This document shows, piece after piece, positions 55,509 through 64,000 of a DNA stretch of 64,000 nt. A model generated the notes under the pieces. That model had not been told where the DNA came from. It worked only from the letters and a program-made list of their open reading frames with translations, and did not search any database. Position 1 is the stretch's first letter, and each line of letters begins with the position of its first letter. Position numbers and translations under genes: made by a program. Source of the stretch: an uncultured Spirochaetaceae bacterium (lineage in GTDB: Bacteria; Spirochaetota; Spirochaetia; Treponematales; Treponemataceae); contig CADANN010000005.1 of the NCBI GenBank assembly GCA_902789325.1, positions 1-64,000 of the forward strand, read 5' to 3'.

Positions 55509-57406
55509 GCGAACACCGTCCTGTACGAACTTTGAATCCTGAGGTGGCACGAAAAATTGCCGCCGGAGAAGTTATTGACCGCCCAAACGCAATTATTCGC
55601 GAACTTATGGACAACGCAATTGATGCGGGGGCCACAAGTATCACTGTGGAAATCAGCGGTGGCGGAATCGACAAAATCCGTATTATTGATAATGGCTCTG
55701 GCATGACAAAAGATGATTTGCAGAACTGTGCCCGTCCTCATGCCACAAGTAAAATTGAATCTGAAGTTGACTTAATGAATCTTTCAACTTTAGGCTTCCG
55801 TGGCGAAGCGCTGGCTTCCATTGCAGCAGTGGCACGACTTTCGATTCAAAGTGGCGGCTATAAAATGCGCGCCTCAATTACTGAAGATCACATTATTGAA
55901 CCAGCCGCTCCACTCAAAGGTACAATCGTACAGTCAGAAGGATTATTTGAAAACTTCCCTGCCCGCCGCCAGTTCTTAAAACGCCCGGCAACAGAAGGTA
56001 TTATGTGCCGCAACACCTTTGTTGAAAAAGCCCTCGCCCGTCCGGATATTGCCTTCCGTTTTGTATCTGATGGAGAGACAAAACTTGATTTACCTGCCGG
56101 CCAGTCAATTAAAGACCGCTTTGTTTCAGCAAATAATTACAGCGAAGGTACAGATTTATTTTACGAGTTCGGACAGTCGTCAGGTGGAGAAAATCCAGAA
56201 TGGTCATTCACTGTTGTAATCGGAGAACCGGCAGTTTCACGAACTAACAAAAAAGATATTTACATTTACGCAAACGGCCGCCGCATTCAGGAATATTCTC
56301 TGGTACAGGCCGTTGAATATGGAGCACAGGGCTTTTTCCCAAACGGAACTTACCCGGTAGCGGCAGTTTTTGCACAGGTTCGCCCGGATCTCATAGATTT
56401 TAATATTCATCCTGCAAAGCGCGAAGCTCGTTTTTCTGATATTTCAGCACTTCACCATGGTTTGAGCAGCACAATCAGAACTTTTTTCCATCAGTACACT
56501 TATACTAATTTTACAGAAGATAAACCTGCAGACGAAGAACGCGCACAGGAGTTCGATTTTCAGGTACCGGATACCTGTACGCACACTTCATACGAAAAGC
56601 CCGCTACAAGTACAAGTAATGCATCTGATTCTTTATATGAAAAACACATTTCGTACAAGGCATCTGAAACTAAGGCAGAAAACCTTTCTGATTTTCGTTC
56701 TAAATATCTTGGAATAAAAACCAGCGGTGGTTCACGTTCAAATACAATATGGACTCCAAAAGCAGAAAATTCTACACGTTCGCTGGCAGAAAGCGCATTG
56801 GCCGCAGCTGCAGGAAGTGATGCGGATGCGACGGGAAATGCTGCAATTGCACAGAATAAAAACATACGCTTTATCGGCTCATGTCTCGGAACTTTCTTAC
56901 TCGCAGAAAAAAACAACTGCCTCTATCTGATTGACCAGCATGCCGTTCACGAACGTATTCTTTTTGACCGTCTTATGAATTCTCAGGGAAACTCTGGACG
57001 TCAGCCCCTTTTGATTCCATATAAAATCAAAACAGAATCAAAAAGTCAGGACAATCAGCTTGATAAATTAAAGGATGAACTTACAAGAATTGGTTTTGAA
57101 ACAGAACATGTTTCAGACGGTTTGTGGGAAATCAAAACAATTCCAGAACGCTGGACTGGCACAGAGTACGACCTTCGAACTCTGCTTTTTGTAAAACAGG
57201 TTGAGCCAAAAGAAATCATCCGTTCAATTGCCGCAATGACAGCCTGCAAAGCCGCAGTAAAAGATGGTTATGTTCTCGACGATATAACTGCAGCCCGCCT
57301 TGTTGAACAGGCCTTTACATTGGAAGATCCTCACTGCCCTCACGGCCGACCGATTTATACCGTCATCAGCCGCGAAAAGCTTTTTGAGCTTGTAAAACGC
57401 ACCTGA
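55505..57406 (+). CDS. mutL: DNA mismatch repair protein MutL
   Basis: 633 aa. The N-terminal GHKL ATPase is intact: REL-MDNAIDAGA, DNGSGM, ATSKI, and STLGFRGEALASIA. The C-terminal dimerisation domain has the endonuclease motif DQHAVHERILFD near residue 475, with Asp where the consensus DQHAx2Ex4E ends in Glu, and CPHGRP near residue 610. So it is probably a nicking MutL. A Ser/Thr-rich linker of about 150 residues separates the halves. Ends 4 bp before the convergent TPR gene. Confidence 0.96.
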   Translation: MSEHRPVRTLNPEVARKIAAGEVIDRPNAIIRELMDNAIDAGATSITVEISGGGIDKIRIIDNGSGMTKDDLQNCARPHATSKIESEVDLMNLSTLGFRGEALASIAAVARLSIQSGGYKMRASITEDHIIEPAAPLKGTIVQSEGLFENFPARRQFLKRPATEGIMCRNTFVEKALARPDIAFRFVSDGETKLDLPAGQSIKDRFVSANNYSEGTDLFYEFGQSSGGENPEWSFTVVIGEPAVSRTNKKDIYIYANGRRIQEYSLVQAVEYGAQGFFPNGTYPVAAVFAQVRPDLIDFNIHPAKREARFSDISALHHGLSSTIRTFFHQYTYTNFTEDKPADEERAQEFDFQVPDTCTHTSYEKPATSTSNASDSLYEKHISYKASETKAENLSDFRSKYLGIKTSGGSRSNTIWTPKAENSTRSLAESALAAAAGSDADATGNAAIAQNKNIRFIGSCLGTFLLAEKNNCLYLIDQHAVHERILFDRLMNSQGNSGRQPLLIPYKIKTESKSQDNQLDKLKDELTRIGFETEHVSDGLWEIKTIPERWTGTEYDLRTLLFVKQVEPKEIIRSIAAMTACKAAVKDGYVLDDITAARLVEQAFTLEDPHCPHGRPIYTVISREKLFELVKRT

Positions 57407-57410
57407 TAAA

Positions 57411-59483
57411 TTACAGGCTGTCTTCAATCAGGGCAATCAGACTATCAACTTCTGCTTTACGGAACGACGGATTTTTTCCCCGTACATAAAGCAGATTTTT
57501 ATATGAGCCTTGAGCATCACCTGCCTGAAGCTGTGCCTTTGCAAGTCCTACATAAGCTTCCAGATTTTCAGGATCTTTAGCAGTAACCTGTTTAAAATTA
57601 TTAATTGCCTCTGAAAGGTCCCCATTTTTTACCTGTGCATTTGCAAGATTAAAAAGAGCATCTTCATCATCATTTTTGATTCCAAGTGCAGCCTTATAAA
57701 AGCTTATTGCCATTGGATAATTTTCTTTCTGCATATAAGCAGTTCCAAGGTTATTATTTATGCTGAAATCTTCACTGTTTGCTTTATAAGCTTCATCCAG
57801 CAGCAACATTGCTTTATCTGTATCAGGATTTTCTTTTGACATATAAAGCGCACTAAGGTTAATTTTTGTTTTTATATGAGTTGGATTAAGCTGCAAAGCT
57901 TCGTTGTAAAGTCTGATTGCTTCATCAATTTTTCCAAGTTTTTCCTGAATCAGTGCATAGTTATAGGTGATATTTGCCTGCTGTGCATCATTTAATAGAA
58001 AATCTCTTTCATCATAGGCATTCCAGCCATAACGGTTTGCTTCATCATATTTTCCATCATCATATAAAACTTTAGAAAGATTATATAAAGTCAGAGTTTT
58101 TTCTTCGCTTTTTGAAAGCTTTGATAATGCCTTTTTATACTGTGCCTCAGATTCTTCATATTTACCATACTGATAATATACAGAACCTAATTCCATTATT
58201 GCTGAGGTATTATCAGGGAACATGTTAATCATTTTATCATAAGCTTTTACGCATTCTTCAAGCTTTCCCTGTCGATTATAAACACGTGCCTGTTCAATAT
58301 ACCCTTTTTCATAATCAGGATTTATAGTAACTGATTTCTTAAACGATTCGAGAGCTTTATCCTCATTATTCAGTTTTACATATGTAAGCCCAAGGTTATA
58401 AACACTTGGCGGAAATTTATTATTCAAGGATATGGAGTGTAAAAAAGACCCCTTGGCATCTTCATACCGACGCAACATATACTGCAGTTTTCCCATATCA
58501 TAATAATATAGATAATTTGATTCATTCAGTTTGATTGCTTTTTCAAGTTCTGTTAGAGCACGCTTGTAATCTTTTTTCTTTTGTGCATCCTGCGAAACTA
58601 TATAATGAGCTGCATCATTTTCAATTCCGGATTTTGCGAGTTCTTCGGCAAGTTTTACGCCCTCTTCCAGGAGCTTTTGTTTTTCTGCTTCGCTTGAAGT
58701 TTCTGCGAGTCTTTTTGCAATATCATCAAGTTTCGCTTTTGAACGTTCTTCTGCAAGTTTATCTTCTTCAGCTTTTTTGCGAGCTGCTTCGAGGGATTTT
58801 TGCGCAGCTTCTTCAGCAAGACGTTTTTCTTCAGCGGCTTTTTCTGCAGCTATTTTTTCTTCAGCGATTCGCTTTTCTTCTGCGAGTTTCTTTGCTTCTG
58901 CTTTACGACGTTCCTCTTCTGCTTTACGCGTCTTTTCAGCCTCGGCTTTTTGTTTTTTAAGTTTTGCTTCCTCAGCTTTTTTTGCTTCTTCTTTTGCAGC
59001 CTGTTTAGCTATTTGTTCAGCGATTTTCTTTGCTTTTTCTTCTTCTAACTCTTTTCTTTCAGCTTCTTCTTTTGCTTTTTTTTCTGCAAGTTTTTTTGCA
59101 GCAAGTTCTTTTTCAGCGGCTTCTTCGGCGGCTTTTTTAGACTCAGCTTCTTCTAAAGCTTTTTTAGCTAGAACTTCTTCTTCAATTTTTCTCTTTTGTT
59201 CAGCATCAATATCAGCTTGAGAATCTACCAAAGTATAATCTTCAGAATCCTTTCCATATTCATCATTAAATAGTCCGGCCCCGGAAATCTCTTCTCCATA
59301 AGCATGACCTTTTCCATCACCAAAATCTCTTTTCTTTTTAGTGCTTTCACTTGAACAACCTTCACATCTCATCAAAAGAAGTATAAGAATCACAATAAAA
59401 ATAACTGCAGCTGCACCAAAAATCTTCTTTAATCGGGCATTCTTCTGTTCATCAGTCAAATCTTTCCAGTGAATAAACTTCAT
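57411..59483 (-). CDS. Membrane-anchored coiled-coil/TPR protein
   Basis: 690 aa. A short cytoplasmic start (FIHWKDLTDEQKNARLKK), one membrane helix (about 22-41), then Lys/Glu/Ala-rich coiled coil (about 85-265) like TolA. TPR repeats fill about 300-680, at least ten copies with the A-x-x-x-Y-x-x-A-L spacing. It is likely periplasmic and scaffolds other proteins. Bat-type TPR proteins are an alternative relative. It starts 2 bp after the end of the neighbouring TPR gene, so the pair is co-transcribed. Confidence 0.8.
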   Translation of the reverse strand: MKFIHWKDLTDEQKNARLKKIFGAAAVIFIVILILLLMRCEGCSSESTKKKRDFGDGKGHAYGEEISGAGLFNDEYGKDSEDYTLVDSQADIDAEQKRKIEEEVLAKKALEEAESKKAAEEAAEKELAAKKLAEKKAKEEAERKELEEEKAKKIAEQIAKQAAKEEAKKAEEAKLKKQKAEAEKTRKAEEERRKAEAKKLAEEKRIAEEKIAAEKAAEEKRLAEEAAQKSLEAARKKAEEDKLAEERSKAKLDDIAKRLAETSSEAEKQKLLEEGVKLAEELAKSGIENDAAHYIVSQDAQKKKDYKRALTELEKAIKLNESNYLYYYDMGKLQYMLRRYEDAKGSFLHSISLNNKFPPSVYNLGLTYVKLNNEDKALESFKKSVTINPDYEKGYIEQARVYNRQGKLEECVKAYDKMINMFPDNTSAIMELGSVYYQYGKYEESEAQYKKALSKLSKSEEKTLTLYNLSKVLYDDGKYDEANRYGWNAYDERDFLLNDAQQANITYNYALIQEKLGKIDEAIRLYNEALQLNPTHIKTKINLSALYMSKENPDTDKAMLLLDEAYKANSEDFSINNNLGTAYMQKENYPMAISFYKAALGIKNDDEDALFNLANAQVKNGDLSEAINNFKQVTAKDPENLEAYVGLAKAQLQAGDAQGSYKNLLYVRGKNPSFRKAEVDSLIALIEDSL

Positions 59484-59484
59484 A

Positions 59485-60786
59485 TTAGTCTAATTCTCCT
59501 TCAAGATCATATTCAATTAAATCTTCTGCCCCGGAAGTCAGATTTGTAGAATCTGTTCCCTGCAAAGAATTTGCAACATCTTCGAGTAATTTTTTGCGAC
59601 GATCTTCTTCTGCCTTACGCATATCTTCAAGCAACTGCTCACGTATACGCTTTTCATCTTCGTAGGACTGCTGCTGTTCCTTTTGTCTTGCCTGAGCAGT
59701 ACGTTCTGCAGCCTGTACCTCGCGCCTTCGAACATCCTCGAGCCACTTCTCATGTTCCGCCCGCGACTCTTCCTCCAGAGCCTTCATTTCTACAAGTTCA
59801 TCATCACTAAAGGTAAGCCAATCTTCATCTTCAACGAGCTCTTCTGCAACTTTCTCAGAGTTCTTATCCGAAGCAAGCACCCCTGCAGACTCATTTTCAA
59901 ACTCTTCCCAGTAAGCGCTGTCTTTAGGACGATTTTCATCCTTTGCAATCTCTCCGGCAGGCTCATTATCAAACTGTTCCCAGTTTTTACCATTTTTTCC
60001 TTCATCATCCTGTGCAATTGCTTCGTCACCATTACCATTATCTACTGTACCAGGATCTTCACCATGAATCCTTTCCCACTCTGCAGCATCATCCGGCTTT
60101 TTTTCATCAGCAAGCAAAGCTTCTACCTCTTCCCAATACGGAGAAAATCTGTCTTTTGTCTTTTCATCAATACTACCATCGTACTCTTCCCACTTAGCCT
60201 TATTCTGTTCGGCAAGCAGACGGGCTTCTTCTTCACGGCGGGCTATTTCTTCTTCCAGAGCTTTTATCAATAGTTCAATTCTTTCACGCTGAGGGTCATC
60301 AGGGCATTTTGTAACAAAATCAATATATTCTTCCTTTGCAGACAGAAGCTGACCGGCCATAAGAAGAGCATTTGCACGATTCAGCAAGGCCTCATAAAAA
60401 AGTGGATCTGCCTTAAGCGAATCTGAATAAGACTCTGCTGCCGCCGGATAATTTTTCATTGCATAATAAGTATTACCCATATTATAAGAAAGGATTTTTG
60501 CATTTTCCGGTTGTGCCTTTAATCCGCGCTTAAAAGCATCAAGAGACTTTTCATATTCTTCCAGCTGATAATAGCCCAAGCCAAGAAAGTTATAAGTATT
60601 ATCTGATATCTGACCGTTCAGTATTTCGTACTCAAGAACCTGAACTGCATCTTTTGCGTTATTTTCCTTAAATAAGCTTTCACCTCGCGACAAACCATTT
60701 GACTGTCCCCCAGCCTGAGCATTAAGCGCGGTAAGTGCAAAAAAAATCAGCATCATCAAAAAAGATTGCTTAAATTTTATTTTCAT
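59485..60786 (-). CDS. Secreted TPR protein with charged tail
   Basis: 433 aa from the ATG at 60786, chosen because it opens a good signal peptide (MKIKFKQSFLMMLIFFALTA); a longer reading from 60846 would hide it. TPR repeats cover about 25-170. The rest is acidic with repeated W/E/F-type blocks (AYWEEFENE, WEQFDNEPAG, YWEEVEALLAD) and a coiled-coil end (KEQQQSYEDEKR). The tandem short repeats are unusual. Probably periplasmic and partner to the downstream membrane TPR protein. Function unknown. Confidence 0.75.
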   Translation of the reverse strand: MKIKFKQSFLMMLIFFALTALNAQAGGQSNGLSRGESLFKENNAKDAVQVLEYEILNGQISDNTYNFLGLGYYQLEEYEKSLDAFKRGLKAQPENAKILSYNMGNTYYAMKNYPAAAESYSDSLKADPLFYEALLNRANALLMAGQLLSAKEEYIDFVTKCPDDPQRERIELLIKALEEEIARREEEARLLAEQNKAKWEEYDGSIDEKTKDRFSPYWEEVEALLADEKKPDDAAEWERIHGEDPGTVDNGNGDEAIAQDDEGKNGKNWEQFDNEPAGEIAKDENRPKDSAYWEEFENESAGVLASDKNSEKVAEELVEDEDWLTFSDDELVEMKALEEESRAEHEKWLEDVRRREVQAAERTAQARQKEQQQSYEDEKRIREQLLEDMRKAEEDRRKKLLEDVANSLQGTDSTNLTSGAEDLIEYDLEGELD

Positions 60787-60906
60787 ATTATACGACCTTC
60801 GTGTTTGACATATCGACATAAATCTACTACTCTTATTATCGTGCAATTATGTTAAGACTTAATCTGCTTTAAGTGTATCTCACATAATCAATTTGGAGTA
60901 TAAAAG

Positions 60907-62268
60907 ATGTTTATTATCATCATAGCTATAGCTGCAGTAGTTATCATATCTCTTATTATAGTAATCCTAAAAACCATTGTCTCTCCTAAAAAGATTGATG
61001 CAATTCCACGTCTTATAAAGCAGGGAAAAACACAAAACGCAATTAAAATTGCAAAGCAGCTTATAGCAAAAGATCAGAAAAACTATCTTGCACATTATTA
61101 TCTTGGAAAAGCCTATATAAAAGAAAACAGAACCGAACTTGCAGTAATTGAATATAAAAATGTAAATGATAATGCCTTATTTGGTGAAGGAATTAACGAG
61201 TTAACCTTCCGCTCTGAATACTCTCAGCTTCTTCTTAAATATAATCAGCAGAATGAAGCCCTTAAAAACTTTCTTTTGCTCACAAAACTTGATCCTCAGA
61301 ATGCAGAAAACTTTTATCAGGTTGGAAGAATCTATGAAGATCAGAACCGTTATGATCTAGCACTCGGCTTTATGCAAAAATGCGCAATGTTAGATAAACG
61401 ACATGCAAAGGCTCATGCAGAAATCGGTCTTATGCTTTACCGAACAAAGCAGTTTAATGAGGCTAAAAAAGAAATTGATATGGCTATTAAGCTTAGCCCT
61501 GAAACCTATACCTCATACTATTATCTTGGAAAAATTCTTAAAGATGCAAAAGACCTTCAGGGAGCCATTAAATCCTTTGAAAAAGCTCAGCGCGACCCGG
61601 AATTAAAGCAGAAAGCTATTATAGAACACGGTTCCTGCTATATGATTGCAGGCCGCATAGACAATGCTCTTGTAGACTTTCAGCGCGCCATTGAACTCGA
61701 TAAAGAAGGAACTCAGGCAGAAACCCTTTACGCACGTTATTTTCTTGCTGTCTGCTATGAAAAAAGCCGCAAAATCGACAAGGCAATTGAACAATGGGAA
61801 GCAATTTACAAGCGTAACAAGAGCTTCCGCGATGTTTCTGCAAAACTTTCAGAATATAAAGACCTTCAGGCAAATGATTATCTAAAAGATTACCTTACCT
61901 GTAGCAACGAAGAATTCCCATATATATGTAAAAATGCAGTAATTAAAGGTCTTGGACTTCAGGTTCTCAGCTGCGATCAGAAAAAATGGGGCTGCCAGAT
62001 TACCGGCGTAAACAAGAGTGATGAATCCTGGATGGCTGTACGAAAACAGGTAGTATTTATCAGATTCTACCGCGAACCAGAGCCTGTAGAAGAAGCCCAG
62101 ATTCACGAAGCTCTTGATGAAATGAAAACTCTTAACAGTGTAAAATCCTTTTTGTTTTCAAGTTCAGGCTTTAATACCGCAGCAAAGCGTTATGCGGAAA
62201 ACAGACCTGTAGAATTAATAGAAAAACAAAAACTTGAAGCACTGCTTTCAAAAGCTGGTGATAAATGA
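60907..62268 (+). CDS. Membrane TPR protein, Mrr-like C-terminus
   Basis: 453 aa. One N-terminal membrane helix (MFIIIIAIAAVVIISLIIVIL), TPR repeats (about 45-310), then a C-terminal domain of about 120 residues. That domain ends SFLFSSSGFNTAAKRYAEN and RPVELIEKQKLEALL, like the last strand-helix of Mrr-type restriction endonuclease domains (a GxFxxxxxFxxEAxxYAxxxxIELID-type pattern). No clear nuclease residues are seen, so it may only retain the fold. It overlaps the phosphoesterase gene by 4 bp. Confidence 0.72.
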   Translation: MFIIIIAIAAVVIISLIIVILKTIVSPKKIDAIPRLIKQGKTQNAIKIAKQLIAKDQKNYLAHYYLGKAYIKENRTELAVIEYKNVNDNALFGEGINELTFRSEYSQLLLKYNQQNEALKNFLLLTKLDPQNAENFYQVGRIYEDQNRYDLALGFMQKCAMLDKRHAKAHAEIGLMLYRTKQFNEAKKEIDMAIKLSPETYTSYYYLGKILKDAKDLQGAIKSFEKAQRDPELKQKAIIEHGSCYMIAGRIDNALVDFQRAIELDKEGTQAETLYARYFLAVCYEKSRKIDKAIEQWEAIYKRNKSFRDVSAKLSEYKDLQANDYLKDYLTCSNEEFPYICKNAVIKGLGLQVLSCDQKKWGCQITGVNKSDESWMAVRKQVVFIRFYREPEPVEEAQIHEALDEMKTLNSVKSFLFSSSGFNTAAKRYAENRPVELIEKQKLEALLSKAGDK

Positions 62269-62978
62269 AAATCCTCTGTGTCTCCGACTATGTAGATCCT
62301 CTTATCTACACACAGAATGTAAAAGAAGCATTTCCTGATATTGACCTCATTTTGTGCGCCGGCGACCTGCCAATGGATTACGTTGACTTTATAGTCACTG
62401 TTTTCAATAAGCCAACTTACTTTGTATTTGGCAATCACGATCTTAAAGAATATCATTTTTACCACCGCGACAGTCATTTTGACGGGAATCGTCCGTCCCG
62501 CTATGAACAGTCTATGAACGGTCACGGAGCAACATATCTTGGTTTTAAGAGTTTTATAAACGAAAACCTGATGTTTGAAGATCCTGAAACCGGAAACAAA
62601 ACACCGCTCCTTATTGCAGGTGCCTCTGGCACAATGCGTTATAATAATGGACTCTGCCAGTTTACAGACTCCCAGATGAAATGGAAGCTTCTCAAACTGG
62701 TGCCTAAATTGATTTATAATAAGTTAAAATATGGAAGATATCTTGATATTTTCATGACTCACGCTTCACCGCGACACATTCATGACCACGAAGATCCTTG
62801 TCATGTCGGTTTCGAATGCTATAACTGGTTCCTCGAGCGATTCAAACCTACTTATATGGTCCATGGTCATATTCATCTTTATGATTTAAGGGAAGAACGT
62901 GTAGGAAAATATTTTGATACCACTGTAGTCAATGCATATGCTCATTATGTAATTGAACTGCCAATGAAAACAACTTAA
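62265..62978 (+). CDS. Metallophosphoesterase family protein
   Basis: 237 aa. Calcineurin-like fold: CVSDYVDP (motif I), CAGDLPMDYV, FGNHDLKEYH, MTHASPRHIHDHEDP and VHGHIHLYD. The GNHD and HGHIH metal sites are intact. Motif I usually reads D-x-H; here it is D-Y-V, so one metal ligand may differ. Substrate unknown. It is translationally coupled to the TPR gene upstream (ATGA) and 16 bp before the ParB-like gene. Confidence 0.85.
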   Translation: MKILCVSDYVDPLIYTQNVKEAFPDIDLILCAGDLPMDYVDFIVTVFNKPTYFVFGNHDLKEYHFYHRDSHFDGNRPSRYEQSMNGHGATYLGFKSFINENLMFEDPETGNKTPLLIAGASGTMRYNNGLCQFTDSQMKWKLLKLVPKLIYNKLKYGRYLDIFMTHASPRHIHDHEDPCHVGFECYNWFLERFKPTYMVHGHIHLYDLREERVGKYFDTTVVNAYAHYVIELPMKTT

Positions 62979-62994
62979 AAGAAGGACAACTAGG

Positions 62995-63954
62995 ATGGAT
63001 TTTTCAAAAGCAAAATCAGAAGAAGATTTTAACAAAGCACACGCAAAAGCATTTATAAATGAAATTCAACATCTGCTTTCTCCAGAAGAAGCAAGTCTTA
63101 TTTCTCTTAATGATGTAAAACAGATGATTAAGTCAAATGCAGAGACTTATATTGGAATGAAGGTTATTCCTATCGATAAAATAGTTGGAAGCGAAGGCCG
63201 CTATAAGGATTTTGACAACCGCTTTTTCCCAAAAAGCACTCACCTTAAAAACCGCTGGCAGCATGTTGATGAAGCAGCCCTTAATGACATCACCCTTCCA
63301 CCAATCAAAGTGTATGAAATTGCAGGACTTTATTTTGTTCGCGATGGAAATCACCGTGTTTCAGTTGCGAAAGCCCGTGGAACTGAATTTATAGATGCAG
63401 AAGTAGTATCTTTACAGAGTGAAATCAAGCTCAAAAAGGCAGATTCCCTCAAGGAAATCCAGAAGCAAATCATAAACTATGAAAAACGTGTTTTTTACAG
63501 CGAAACAGGCTTTGGTGACATTACCGACTACTGGTGTCTCGATTTTTCAAGTCCAGGACGTTACGATGTAATTTACAATCATATTCTCACTCATAAGTAT
63601 TATATGAATCAGAATAAGACGACTGAAGTTTCAATGGAAGAAGCCATTAAATCATGGTTTTACAATGTATATTTTCCTCTGGCATCTATTATCCGAGAAA
63701 AATATATTCTGCGCGATTTCCCTGGCCGTACTCTGGGAGACCTTTATGTATGGACCGTTCGCTACTGGGATGACCTCAAAAAGAAGTTTGGTGACGACAT
63801 TCCTATGGATCAGGCTGTTCTGGACTTCCAGAAACACTATAAAATTCCTCTCGCAAAGAGAATTCTTAACCGAATTAAGTGTGTAATTCTGCGAAAAGCC
63901 ATAACAGATGCAGCAAATGAATCCCCGGATGCACTCCCACAGAAGAATTCCTAA
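62995..63954 (+). CDS. ParB/sulfiredoxin-like domain protein
   Basis: 319 aa. Residues about 95-150 have a ParB-like nuclease-domain pattern: LPPIKVYEIAGLYFVRDGNH, then RVSVAKARG, giving the VRDGNHRV box that binds CTP or phosphate in this superfamily. There is no helix-turn-helix typical of chromosomal ParB. The rest is helical and not recognised. Function unknown; probably a nucleotide-responsive regulator. Same transcript as the phosphoesterase. Confidence 0.7.
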   Translation: MDFSKAKSEEDFNKAHAKAFINEIQHLLSPEEASLISLNDVKQMIKSNAETYIGMKVIPIDKIVGSEGRYKDFDNRFFPKSTHLKNRWQHVDEAALNDITLPPIKVYEIAGLYFVRDGNHRVSVAKARGTEFIDAEVVSLQSEIKLKKADSLKEIQKQIINYEKRVFYSETGFGDITDYWCLDFSSPGRYDVIYNHILTHKYYMNQNKTTEVSMEEAIKSWFYNVYFPLASIIREKYILRDFPGRTLGDLYVWTVRYWDDLKKKFGDDIPMDQAVLDFQKHYKIPLAKRILNRIKCVILRKAITDAANESPDALPQKNS

Positions 63955-64000
63955 AGCTTATAACAAATCGTATAAGAGAACTCTCTTAATATTGAGATTG

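Noticed and set aside
58535..59220. Long plus-strand open frames opposite the 690-aa TPR protein
   Set aside because: They are reverse-strand shadows of Lys/Glu/Ala-rich coiled coil, giving Phe/Ser/Leu-rich nonsense.
60800..60906. Promoter for the 453-aa membrane TPR gene (TTGACA at about 60805)
   Set aside because: The nearest -10-like box is about 23 bp away, too far for a normal promoter.
1..64000. CRISPR array, prophage or insertion sequence
   Set aside because: No regularly spaced short repeats, no transposase or integrase, and no phage structural genes seen.

Overview
The window looks like a chromosomal segment of a host-associated Treponema (spirochaete), with no phage, IS element or CRISPR array visible. 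The main pointers are FlaA (periplasmic flagellar filament sheath), a SPASM-domain protein of a kind I associate with spirochaetes, many lipoproteins with spirochaete-type lipoboxes, AT-rich intergenic DNA, and a gene order hup-lnt-bactofilin-rho-rpmE next to flaA that I recall from Treponema pallidum (memory, not checked).

Layout. 1-418 holds a decayed 3' end of a gene. 419-20880 is one leftward operon: a degenerate transglutaminase-like/TPR protein, an apparently intact transglutaminase-like/TPR protein with a predicted beta-barrel N-terminus, and a 4,995-residue Ig-repeat lipoprotein. 21013-24109 carries a DEAD-box RNA helicase, a membrane protein and a small protein, all leftward. 24108-25265 is a rightward RlmI-like methyltransferase. 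25266-25635, which would normally be left blank, contains a compact two-promoter RNA locus with a 34-residue amphipathic, polybasic peptide. It has the architecture of a type I toxin-antitoxin module. 25636-34301 holds two related beta-helix/LamG lipoproteins.

34428-42908 is mostly core cell biology: L31, Rho, bactofilin, Lnt, HU, S20, a 57-residue zinc-ribbon protein, PlsC and a DinG-type helicase. Then come tRNA-Glu, a RelA/SpoT-TPR protein and flaA. 45626-53833 is a tight leftward gene string: GerMN-like protein, amidase, ATP-grasp enzyme, a fused cytidylyltransferase-glycosyltransferase-methyltransferase, a GT-like protein and the SPASM protein. It looks like envelope or flagellar glycan modification. 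53894-57406 is xseA-xseB-mutL. 57411-62268 holds three TPR membrane or periplasmic proteins, followed by a metallophosphoesterase and a ParB-like protein.

The best candidate for an undescribed system is 25266-25630. It has a sigma70-like sense promoter, a strong ribosome binding site, the small peptide, 12-bp perfect inverted repeats pairing the RNA's 5' and 3' ends, and an inward-facing antisense promoter. That promoter feeds an antisense RNA of about 100 nt whose terminator ends at the peptide's stop codon. The second candidate is the three-gene giant-lipoprotein operon, which pairs a live and a dead transglutaminase-like protein and has sorting-signal-like C-termini. All function calls are from reading the sequence; no database search was run.
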